DNA from: CAZPMO01 sp964587515
Lineage (GTDB): Bacteria > Pseudomonadota > Alphaproteobacteria > MPNO01
DNA length: 36,219 bases
Direction of reading: 5' to 3'
Assembly (NCBI GenBank): GCA_964587515.1
Contig: CAZPMO010000024.1
Span: 1 to 36,219, forward strand
Part shown: piece by piece, positions 21,914-32,127 of the stretch
How the letters are laid out: each line of letters opens with the position of its first letter
Numbering within the stretch: position 1 is the first letter of the stretch
Translations under genes and position numbers: made by a program
Notes under the pieces: model-generated
What the model was told of the DNA's origin: nothing
Seen by the model: the letters and a program-made list of their open reading frames with translations, nothing else
Database searches by the model: none

Positions 21914-22915
21914 TCAGCCGACCGGCTCGCACAGCTCGAACGGATCGGCGTAGATGTCGGGCAGCGCCGCCCCCGCCAGGAAGGCGGCCTTGCGGGCCGA
22001 GTGCACCATCGGCGGCAAACCGCAGAGATAGACCCGGAAACCCTGAAGATTGGAATGATCGGCCAGCGCCACCACATCGGCGCGGCCGGCGGCCGCGCTC
22101 TCGCCCGACAGGCACGAATGATAATGAAAATTCTCGATCCGCGCGGATAATTCATCCAACGTATCTCGGAGATAGAGCCCGTCCGCCGTCCGACTGCCGT
22201 GATAGAGGTAAACGGGGCCACGGTGGCCATCGTTCAGCGCGTCGCGCGCGATGCCGATCAGCGGCGCGAGACCGGAGCCGGTGCCGATCAACAGCAGCGG
22301 CCGGTCGGGCTCGCCCGGCAGATAATAACATCCGCCATTAGGCCCCTGGATATCGAGGGCGTCGCCGGGTTGGAGCGCGCCATGGACCCATTCGCTCATC
22401 TGTCCGCCAGGCAGACGCTTCACGTGGATTTCGAGGAATTGATCCAGCGTCGGTACGCTGGCCAGCGAATAGGACCGCACCAGCCCGTCCGGGCGCCGCA
22501 GATTGATGAACTGGCCGGCATGGTAGTAAAGCGGCATCGCGGTCACCAGCCGGACACGCGCGATATCGTCGGAAAGCCTGTCGATGTCGGTCACCGCCGC
22601 CCGGCCGTAAAGTGCTGCATCGTCCGGCGCGGCAATCACGAGATCCGAGGACGGGGCGCAACGACAGGCCAGGAAATAACCCTGGTCGCACAACGTGTCG
22701 CGCAATCCGTCCTGCGATCCGGGCGGCAAGTCTCCGGTTACCGCCCGCGCCATGCATGAAAAACAGGTGCCCTTGCGGCACGAATACGGCGCCTCGACGC
22801 CATGGCGAAGCAGGGCGTCGAGCACCGTTTCGGAAGCCCGCAGATCAAAATCGGCGCCGGAATAACGGATCGTGACCGGCGCCTCTACGGGGCGTGGTCC
22901 CGGACGCGACGACAT
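21914..22915 (-). CDS. [2Fe-2S] ferredoxin / FAD / NAD(P) oxidoreductase
   Basis: 333-residue reductase. The N-terminal plant-type ferredoxin domain (about 14-95) carries C46-x4-C51-x2-C54 and C84. Then comes a ferredoxin-reductase-like module with RSYSLAS (flavin binding) and LLIGTGSGLAPLIGIARDAL (NAD(P) binding), ending in the family-typical VYLCGLPPMV. It passes electrons from NAD(P)H through FAD to the iron-sulfur centre and on to an oxygenase or haem partner. It lies 9 bases after the truncated haemoglobin gene on the same strand, so the globin is its likely partner. Alternative partners are hydroxylases such as phenol or methane monooxygenase, not seen here. Confidence 0.9.
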   Translation of the reverse strand: MSSRPGPRPVEAPVTIRYSGADFDLRASETVLDALLRHGVEAPYSCRKGTCFSCMARAVTGDLPPGSQDGLRDTLCDQGYFLACRCAPSSDLVIAAPDDAALYGRAAVTDIDRLSDDIARVRLVTAMPLYYHAGQFINLRRPDGLVRSYSLASVPTLDQFLEIHVKRLPGGQMSEWVHGALQPGDALDIQGPNGGCYYLPGEPDRPLLLIGTGSGLAPLIGIARDALNDGHRGPVYLYHGSRTADGLYLRDTLDELSARIENFHYHSCLSGESAAAGRADVVALADHSNLQGFRVYLCGLPPMVHSARKAAFLAGAALPDIYADPFELCEPVG

Positions 22916-22924
22916 CGTCTGAAT

Positions 22925-23293
22925 TTAACGGTTCAGGACGTCGTCGATCGTGCTGGCGGCGACACCCATGACCTCGGACGAAACCTCGTCGGGAACCTTG
23001 AGCTCGTCGAGCGTCGATTTGAGATGCCCGGCGACCGCCATGAAGTGGGTTTCGTTCAACCCGTTGGCGACCAGCCCGGCATGCGCGGTGCGCAAATCCT
23101 TGCCGCTATATTCGTTTGGCCCGCCGAAGACCATAGTCAGGAATTTCTTCTGCTTCTCGCGCTGGCCGTCCATGTCGGTATCGTTGAAGTAATGGTTGAT
23201 CAACGGGTCGGACAGGACCTTGCGATAGAACAGATCGACCGCGGCGTCGATCGCCGCCGCGCCGCCAAGGCGCTGGAAAAGGGTTTCGGACAT
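22925..23293 (-). CDS. Group 1 truncated haemoglobin
   Basis: 122-residue 2-on-2 globin (TrHb1, GlbN-like). The typical start LFQRLGGAAAIDAAVDLFY is present; Y35 fits the distal B10 tyrosine, and H71 in RTAHAGL is the proximal haem ligand. Such globins bind O2 and NO, and several oxidise NO to nitrate with help from a reductase. I start at 23293 (MSETLFQ), which has GGAG nine bases upstream, rather than at 23323. It leads a two-gene operon with the flavin/iron-sulfur reductase. A palindrome lies 60 bases upstream of the start. Confidence 0.9.
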   Translation of the reverse strand: MSETLFQRLGGAAAIDAAVDLFYRKVLSDPLINHYFNDTDMDGQREKQKKFLTMVFGGPNEYSGKDLRTAHAGLVANGLNETHFMAVAGHLKSTLDELKVPDEVSSEVMGVAASTIDDVLNR

Positions 23294-23353
23294 CGGGTTA
23301 CACTCCACTGTAAAGCTCATCAAAGGGTATGCGCGTCGATACCCTGATTGGAG

Positions 23354-23375
23354 TATTAGACAATTCGTCCTAATA
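23354..23375. promoter_or_regulatory. Palindrome upstream of the globin operon, possible operator
   Basis: TATTAG and CTAATA are separated by 10 bases; the inside is also partly symmetrical (AC..GT-like). It is AT-rich in a GC-rich setting and sits 61 bases before the globin ATG. The arrangement fits an operator, for example of an Rrf2/NsrR-type NO sensor, but the binding protein is not known. Confidence 0.4.
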
Positions 23376-23434
23376 ACCTTTTAACCGGAATGATCCGATT
23401 CAGGGGCTTCCAACCGTGCTGGAATCGGCCCTAT

Positions 23435-24490
23435 TCAGGAGGTCAGCATGCGCGCGGTGGCTCCCGGCGTCCCGCCCAGCAGGATGGGCGTCGAAGCGAG
23501 CCAGGGGCCGCCTGCGATATCGCGCCGAATGGTGAGGTTGCGCACCGCACCGGGCGCGAGGCCCCCGTCTCCAGGCCTTTCATCGGTGCTCAGCACCGAC
23601 AGCGGTCGGGTGCCGGTACAGCCCTCGATCACCCAGGATCCGCCCGAGTTCGGTGTCTCGTCGGCGCGCAACCCGGCGACGAAGTCGTCCAGCGCGCCGG
23701 ACCATCCATCGGGTGCGTCACCCGCGCGCGCCGCGCTGCGGCCAACGCGTACCCACTGGCCCTTATAGGCGACGGAGACCTGCGTCGCGTAATGCTCACC
23801 CAGCGCCCAGGCCCCCTCGATACGCATCATCCGGTGTTCCAGATTGAGATTGGGCGCGACCCGGATAAGCACCTCCTCGGCGCCGGCCAGCCGGGCCGAA
23901 GCCTCGATTGCCGCGACCATGGGACCGGTGGTTCCGTCGGCCGCCGCGATACCGGCGTCCAAAGCCCGGGCGGCAATCCCGGCGGCGCGTTCCGCCAAGG
24001 CAATTTCGGTGGCATCCGCCGGGCTTCGCATTTCCGCGAACATGGGCGCGGCGTCGATCGCGGCAACGCCGGGAAGTCCCTCTAGAAGCTGTCGCGAAAG
24101 ACCACCGGGGAACGCGTCGAGCTCGAGGATACCGATGCGGGCCGCCCCCGGGCAATTTTCAGCGAACATTTTCGCCACCTCGAGCCCCGGGTTGGGCGTA
24201 CAGATGATGTCGCCGACATGGGCAGTGGACGCAATCCAGTCCGAGACGCGCTTGGACAGGCTGATCATCAATGCCGGCGGCCGGTCGGCGAATACCGCGA
24301 GCAGCCCCTGCGACCAGTACGGCACGAAATGGGTCAGCCACGACGCCGCCGCCGGACGCGGAAAGTTGGTGTAAATCACCAGGCAGGGCAAATCGGCCGC
24401 CACCATCGCGCGACGGCAGCGCTCAAGCCGCGCATCCAGCACGGCGCGCGGCACTTCGTCCTGGTCCCATGAAAGCAGCCCGCGTCTCAT
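23435..24490 (-). CDS. Creatinase/M24-fold protein, second copy, degenerate
   Basis: 351-residue protein beginning MRRGLLSWDQDEVP, with an N-terminal creatinase-like domain followed by an alpha-helical segment like the start of a pita-bread domain (SPADATEIALAERAAGIAARALD). None of the five usual M24 metal ligands is visible in its C-terminal half, so metallopeptidase activity is unlikely. Its ATG overlaps the stop of the previous M24-type gene (ATGA), the mark of translational coupling; the two products may form a mixed complex. The open frame continues upstream to 25036, but that part is only antisense-frame reading of the preceding gene. A function in amidine or hydantoin breakdown is suggested by the operon alone. 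Confidence 0.8.
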   Translation of the reverse strand: MRRGLLSWDQDEVPRAVLDARLERCRRAMVAADLPCLVIYTNFPRPAAASWLTHFVPYWSQGLLAVFADRPPALMISLSKRVSDWIASTAHVGDIICTPNPGLEVAKMFAENCPGAARIGILELDAFPGGLSRQLLEGLPGVAAIDAAPMFAEMRSPADATEIALAERAAGIAARALDAGIAAADGTTGPMVAAIEASARLAGAEEVLIRVAPNLNLEHRMMRIEGAWALGEHYATQVSVAYKGQWVRVGRSAARAGDAPDGWSGALDDFVAGLRADETPNSGGSWVIEGCTGTRPLSVLSTDERPGDGGLAPGAVRNLTIRRDIAGGPWLASTPILLGGTPGATARMLTS

Positions 24491-25593
24491 TTCGGAACCG
24501 AAAGCAATTCGCGCGGCGTTTCGATCAGCACCTCGCAGCCTTCCTCGGTTACCACCGATGTATCGCCCAGCACCATGTAGCCGACCTCCGGATGGTAGGT
24601 ATTCGGGTGCACGGTCACCGTGGCGCCGGCCGTCAGCGCCAGTTCCACGTCTTCCAGGATATGCGGCTTGGTATCGACGAACAGGCCGACGCCGTGGCCG
24701 CGCACGCGGGTATATTCGCTGGTTGTGTAGTCCCCCAGCCCGTGCGCCCGGAACACGTCGTTCTCGGCGCGCGCCACCTCGGCGGCGGTGACGCCGGCCT
24801 TGAGGATCGCCTCGCCCGCCGCCGCCGCCTCTATGTAAACGTCCATCGCGCGCATTTGCGCGGCGGACGGCGGTCCGATCACCAGGGTGCGGCAAATCTG
24901 GGCGTAATAGCCATCGAGGCAGGGCGTGAGCTCCGTGGTCACCAGATCGCCCACTTGTAACCGGCGTTCGCCCGCCGGCGACATGCCGCGCACCTCTTGC
25001 CCGCCGGACCCCATGATCATGAAGTTCTCGGGGCACCCTTCGGCGCGGAAGAATGCCTCGATGTCGGCGACCAATTCGAATTCGGCGCGACCCGGCCGCG
25101 CCGCCTCCATGAACACACGGTAGCCGCGATCGGCGATATGGGCGGCGCGGCGAATGGCCTCGATCTCCTCGGGGGCCTTGGCGACCAGCAGCCGGTCCAT
25201 CGCGGCGCTCGCATCGGCCAGCGGACGCGGCGCATCCGGCCCCGAAAAGACGTAGGGCAAAATGGTCGTCGGCGCGGCCGCGACCCGAAGATTTCCCATC
25301 CGCGCGAGATATTCAGCCGCCGCGATACCGGCGGTGGGCGCCCAGTCGACGATCAGGTGGGGACATTCCGCTTCAGCGCGTTCGGCCTCGGCCGGGCTCT
25401 CGACGAACAGCCGCGTCGCACCGGCTTCCGCGAACACTGCCACCGCATCGCCCTCTCCCGCCGCGAAGTCGCTGGCGTAGCGCAGATAATCGGCGTGCCA
25501 GGCATTGCCGAAGGCGAGCACCGCGTCCCAGCCTTGTTCGGCAAGCAGAGCGCTCAGACGCTGGCGGCGAACATCGTGCAGCGCTTCGCTCAT
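24487..25593 (-). CDS. Creatinase/M24-fold hydrolase lacking peptidase metal ligands
   Basis: 368-residue protein with an N-terminal creatinase domain (about 5-130) and a pita-bread domain. Where metallo-M24 enzymes have D, D, H, E, E it has E221, Q232, H300, H329 and D344, so only the histidine is kept. This resembles creatinase, which hydrolyses creatine without metal, more than Xaa-Pro aminopeptidase. Start at 25593 is one base after the hydantoinase B stop (TGAaATG), indicating coupled translation; an ATG at 25623 lies inside that gene. With HyuA and HyuB upstream, a role in hydrolysing a ring-opened hydantoin or creatinine-like compound is plausible but unproved. Confidence 0.88.
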   Translation of the reverse strand: MSEALHDVRRQRLSALLAEQGWDAVLAFGNAWHADYLRYASDFAAGEGDAVAVFAEAGATRLFVESPAEAERAEAECPHLIVDWAPTAGIAAAEYLARMGNLRVAAAPTTILPYVFSGPDAPRPLADASAAMDRLLVAKAPEEIEAIRRAAHIADRGYRVFMEAARPGRAEFELVADIEAFFRAEGCPENFMIMGSGGQEVRGMSPAGERRLQVGDLVTTELTPCLDGYYAQICRTLVIGPPSAAQMRAMDVYIEAAAAGEAILKAGVTAAEVARAENDVFRAHGLGDYTTSEYTRVRGHGVGLFVDTKPHILEDVELALTAGATVTVHPNTYHPEVGYMVLGDTSVVTEEGCEVLIETPRELLSVPK

Positions 25594-25594
25594 T

Positions 25595-27283
25595 TCACTC
25601 GGCCGCCCTTCCCGCGTGCGCATAACCGTAATCGCGCGCCGCCGCCGCCGGCGTGATCAACCCTTCGGCAAGATCGGCTTCGATCGACGCCAGATCGCGT
25701 CCGGCGGGATCGCCGTAGCCGCCGCCGCCCGCGGTCATGAACGTCACCGTGTCGCCGGCCTCCAGGGGCACGTTGGTCGCTTTGAAAGCCTCCTCCTCGC
25801 TGCCGTCGACGCGACGAATGACCGCCCGGTTGACCGCGCCCGACGCGCCGCCCGCGACGCCCCACGGCGGATCGACGATGCGTTCCAGATTTATGTTCAC
25901 GGTGGTGCGTTGCAGACAGCGATAGCAAATTTCGATACCGAGCCCGCCGCGATGGGCGCCCGCGCCGCCGCTGTCGGGCCTGAGCGCGTGGCGTTCGACG
26001 ATGAAAGGATAGTTGATTTCCTGAATTTCGACCGGCGCGTTGCGCACGTCGGACTGACATATGGACACCGAGGCGTCCTCGCCGTCGCCGCCCGGCCGGC
26101 CGCCCCAGCCGCCGCCGAAAATGTTCATCAGCAGGAACCGTTTCCCGTCATCCTCGCGGTAGCCGTAGAACGAGCAGCCCCCCATATCGCCCTTGTGCGC
26201 CGCCGGGATCACGTCGGGTAAGGCCGAGGCCAACGCCTTCAGGATGGTGTCGATCACAGTCGGCAGCGCGATCGACCACAGCCCGATCGCGGCCGGCGCC
26301 TTCGCGTTCAGCATCACGCCCTCGGGCAGGATCAGATTCAACGGGCGGAAACAGCCTTCGTTGACCGGCGCATCCGGCATGGTCAGGCACTTGAACGCGA
26401 TGCGCGCCGCCGCCATGCCGCCGGAATAGCCGGAATTCATCGGCGTCGGCACCTGCTTGTTAACCTCGGAAAAGTCGATGGTCATTTCCGCGTCCGCGAC
26501 CGTGACCGTGACCTTGATGTCGAGCGGCTTATCCAGATTGCGCCCGTCATTGTCGAGTTGGCTGTGCGCGGTGTAAATACCGTTCGGAATGCGCGAGACC
26601 ACGGCGCGCGCCTCGGCCTCGGCCTGGTCCCATATCGTCTCGACGCAAGCCGATATGCTGGCCGCGCCGTAGCGGCCGAACAGTTCGCCCAGGCGTCGCG
26701 CGCCCAGATGACAGGCGGCGGTCTGGGCGCGCAGATCGCCGAGCGAAGATTCGGGAAAGCGGAGATTGTCCTGCAGCACCTGCCACAGCGCGTCGTTGCG
26801 CTCACCCGCCTCGTAGATTTTCAGCGAGCGAAGCTGCAGGCCTTCCTGGAAGATTTCCGTGGTCTCGTACGAACCGAAGCCGGTGCGCGAGCCGCCCACA
26901 TCGACCCAGTGCGCGCGGTTGGCCGCGAAGGCCACGATTTCGCCTTCGAAGAAGCACGGCGTATAGACCACCACATTGTTGAGATGCTGTCCGCAAACAT
27001 AAGGGTGATTCATGATCACCACGTCGCCGGGCGCGAAGCCGTCGAGCCCGTAACGTTCGACGCCGTCGAGCACCGCCACCCCGAGATCGGCCAGAAAGAT
27101 CGGCAACCCGCCAGCGTTCTGGCTGATCATCCGGCCCTTTGTGTCGATCAACCCGCAGCAAAAATCGCGCACCTCGTAAATCATTATGTTGTAGGCCGAT
27201 TTGCAGAGCGCCGTCGCCATCTCCTCGGAGTAGGCCACCAGCGCGTTGCGCACGACTTCCAGCGTGATGGGGTGAACCTTCAT
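25595..27283 (-). CDS. hyuB: N-methylhydantoinase B / oxoprolinase beta subunit family
   Basis: 562-residue HyuB subunit. Family markers are the opening HPITLEVVRNALVAYSEEMA, NHPYVCGQHLNNVVVYTPCF, ANRAHWVDVGG (metal-binding H and D), and the C-terminal SGGAGAHRGGLG with TAGGGGYGDP. HyuA and HyuB together open hydantoin, N-methylhydantoin or 5-oxoproline rings with ATP; some relatives are acetone or acetophenone carboxylases. The ATG at 27283 overlaps the HyuA stop (ATGA). The open frame further upstream to 27526 is out-of-frame reading of hyuA. Next is the creatinase-like gene. Confidence 0.9.
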   Translation of the reverse strand: MKVHPITLEVVRNALVAYSEEMATALCKSAYNIMIYEVRDFCCGLIDTKGRMISQNAGGLPIFLADLGVAVLDGVERYGLDGFAPGDVVIMNHPYVCGQHLNNVVVYTPCFFEGEIVAFAANRAHWVDVGGSRTGFGSYETTEIFQEGLQLRSLKIYEAGERNDALWQVLQDNLRFPESSLGDLRAQTAACHLGARRLGELFGRYGAASISACVETIWDQAEAEARAVVSRIPNGIYTAHSQLDNDGRNLDKPLDIKVTVTVADAEMTIDFSEVNKQVPTPMNSGYSGGMAAARIAFKCLTMPDAPVNEGCFRPLNLILPEGVMLNAKAPAAIGLWSIALPTVIDTILKALASALPDVIPAAHKGDMGGCSFYGYREDDGKRFLLMNIFGGGWGGRPGGDGEDASVSICQSDVRNAPVEIQEINYPFIVERHALRPDSGGAGAHRGGLGIEICYRCLQRTTVNINLERIVDPPWGVAGGASGAVNRAVIRRVDGSEEEAFKATNVPLEAGDTVTFMTAGGGGYGDPAGRDLASIEADLAEGLITPAAAARDYGYAHAGRAAE

Positions 27284-29340
27284 GTTGTAGGCGCGAGAGT
27301 TATCATCAGGTGTCCCTCGGGCGTAACCTCGGCGACATCGCCGGGGTGGATCAGGGTCGTCGAATTCGGCTCCTCGATGACCGCCGGCCCTTCCACAGTA
27401 TAGCCCGCCGGCAGGCCGGGCCGCCAGACGATGCGGGCGGCGAGCGGCGCCTCGGGATCGTCGAAGATCACGTCGCGGCGTTCGTCGGGCAGCGCCGCCT
27501 CTGGCGCCATCGGCGCGGCCAGCCATTCAGCCGCCGGGGAGTCCGCCGCCGAAACGGTCACCGAGAGGCGAAGATTGACCATTTCGATGGGCTCGTCGCG
27601 CGCCGAATGGCCGTAACGTCGATCATGCAACGCGTCGAAGGCGGCGCGAATCGTCCCGGAACCACCGCCTGCGAGTTCCTCGGGCGAAGAGACCGGCACC
27701 GGGATCGTGTGTTCCTGGCCGCGATAGCGGAGATCCGCCCCATAGGCCAGGATCTCATCCGCCGCATCGATGCCTTCATCGGCGAGCCCCGCACGTCCGA
27801 CTTCGGCGAGTTCCTCGAAGGCGCTGGTCGCGGCGTCGCGGTCGATATCGGCAAGGGCGTGGACGAAGGTGCGCACGAAATCCTGCCGCCAGGTGGCCAG
27901 CAACATGCCGAGCGCGGAAAAATTACCGGGCAGTTTCGGCACCACGACCTTCGGAATGAAAATTTCGCGCGCCAGGGATATCGCGTGCAGCGGCCCGGCC
28001 CCGCCGAACGCGATCAGCGCGCAATCGCGCGGATCGCAGCCGCGCTCGACCGACACCGCGCGCACCGCGAGCGACATCGCGGCATCGGCGATGGTCGCGA
28101 TGCCGCGCGCCGCATCCGGCACGGTGAGACCCAGCGGTCGCGCTATCTTGTCGGCGATGGCCGCCTCGGCCAGCGACCGGTCGAGCGCCATGTCGCCGCC
28201 CAGGAAACGGGCGCCCGACAGCCGACCAAGGACGAGATCGGCGTCTGTCATCACCGGGTCCTCGCCGCCGCGCCCGTAGCACGCGGGACCCGGCTCGGCG
28301 CCGGCGCTGCGCGGGCCGACATGCAGGCCACCCTGATCGTCGCACCAGGCGATCGAGCCGCCGCCGGCGCCCACTTCGATGATATCGACCACCGGCAGGC
28401 GCATGGGCTGGCCACTGGCGTAACCACCGATGAAATAGCCGTCCATCACCGCCGCCTCGCCATCGACGATCAGGCTGGTCTTGGCCGTGGTGCCGCCCAT
28501 GTCGAATCCGATACACTGGTCGAGCCCGAGATGGCGCGCCAGCAGACCGGCGCCAATCATGCCCGCCACCGGCCCCGATTCCATCATCGCGACCGGCTGC
28601 GCCTTTGCCTGGGCGATCGACATGGTGCCGCCGTTCGAGCGCATGATCTGGACGCCGCCGCCGAAACCGGCATCGCCGAGAAAGCCCTGGAGGCGACCGA
28701 GATAACCGCCGACGCGCGGCCCGACATAGGCGTTCAACGCGGTGGTCGAAGTACGCTCATATTCCCGGAATTCGCGCAGGATCTCGTGCGAGCATGTCAC
28801 GAACATGCCGGGTTGGCTTTGCCGCAGGATTTCACCGGCCAGACGTTCATGCTCCGGATTGGCGTAGGAATGCAGAAAGCAGACCGCGACCGCATCGACG
28901 CCCTGGGCGGCCAGCGCCTCTCCGGCGCGCGCTATCTCGTCGGCATCGAGCGGCGTCAGCGCTTCTCCGGCCGCATTCATGCGCTCGGGCACCTCAATGG
29001 TCAGATGACGCGGAATCAGCGGCCGCGGCCGGCGAAACTCGAGATTGAACCCTTCCGGCCTGTTGCCGCGTCCGATGGCGTAAACGTCCCGGAAACCCGG
29101 CGTGGTAATCAACGCGGTCGCCGCGCCCTTGCGTTCCAGCACCGTATTGATGGCGATGGTCGAACCATGCAGGAACTGGTCCAGCGCGGCCGCGTCGCAC
29201 CCGGCAATTTGCAGGCTGGCGGCCGCGCCCTCGGTGGGGTCGGCGACCGTGGTCGAGGTCTTGGCGGCAATCATCCGCCCGTCCTGGTATCCCACCAGAT
29301 CGGTGAATGTGCCGCCGATATCGACGCCGACGATATTCAA
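27280..29340 (-). CDS. hyuA: N-methylhydantoinase A / oxoprolinase alpha subunit family
   Basis: 686-residue ATP-binding subunit. The N-terminus VGVDIGGTFTDLV is the phosphate-binding motif of the actin-like ATPase fold, followed by HGSTIAINTVLERKG; the centre has GFDMGGTTAKTSL, VDIIEVGAGGGSIAW and GPRSAGAEPGPACYGRGG, all typical of the family. It probably phosphorylates the ring carbonyl so that HyuB can complete hydrolysis. The start is TTG at 29340, with GGAGG five bases before. It is the first of four coupled genes on the minus strand. Substrate cannot be read from sequence. Confidence 0.9.
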   Translation of the reverse strand: MNIVGVDIGGTFTDLVGYQDGRMIAAKTSTTVADPTEGAAASLQIAGCDAAALDQFLHGSTIAINTVLERKGAATALITTPGFRDVYAIGRGNRPEGFNLEFRRPRPLIPRHLTIEVPERMNAAGEALTPLDADEIARAGEALAAQGVDAVAVCFLHSYANPEHERLAGEILRQSQPGMFVTCSHEILREFREYERTSTTALNAYVGPRVGGYLGRLQGFLGDAGFGGGVQIMRSNGGTMSIAQAKAQPVAMMESGPVAGMIGAGLLARHLGLDQCIGFDMGGTTAKTSLIVDGEAAVMDGYFIGGYASGQPMRLPVVDIIEVGAGGGSIAWCDDQGGLHVGPRSAGAEPGPACYGRGGEDPVMTDADLVLGRLSGARFLGGDMALDRSLAEAAIADKIARPLGLTVPDAARGIATIADAAMSLAVRAVSVERGCDPRDCALIAFGGAGPLHAISLAREIFIPKVVVPKLPGNFSALGMLLATWRQDFVRTFVHALADIDRDAATSAFEELAEVGRAGLADEGIDAADEILAYGADLRYRGQEHTIPVPVSSPEELAGGGSGTIRAAFDALHDRRYGHSARDEPIEMVNLRLSVTVSAADSPAAEWLAAPMAPEAALPDERRDVIFDDPEAPLAARIVWRPGLPAGYTVEGPAVIEEPNSTTLIHPGDVAEVTPEGHLMITLAPTT

Positions 29341-29407
29341 CGCATCCTCCCTATCCCGCGCCCGTGATAGACGGCGCGGCGGAGAGGGTCAATCGGACAC
29401 GATCCGC

Positions 29408-29438
29408 CTTGTAGGCCGGAGGGGCAATCGCCATATAT
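29408..29438 (+). promoter_or_regulatory. Possible heat-shock (RpoH-type) promoter of clpB
   Basis: CTTG (29408-29411) and CCATATAT (29431-29438) resemble the RpoH elements; the spacing is a little long. The position, about 90 bases before the clpB ATG, is reasonable. Confidence 0.25.
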
Positions 29439-29526
29439 CTGGTGGACGCCGATTTCGGGTCCACACACCGCCCGCTCATTGCCGAGGGGCATGTTTTTGC
29501 AATGTCTGATTGTGGAGTTGCAGACG

Positions 29527-32127
<2,601 letters not shown>

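Noticed and set aside
27310..29367. 685-codon plus-strand open frame opposite hyuA
   Set aside because: It is Arg/His-rich antisense reading of a clear hyuA gene, with no domain and no ribosome site.
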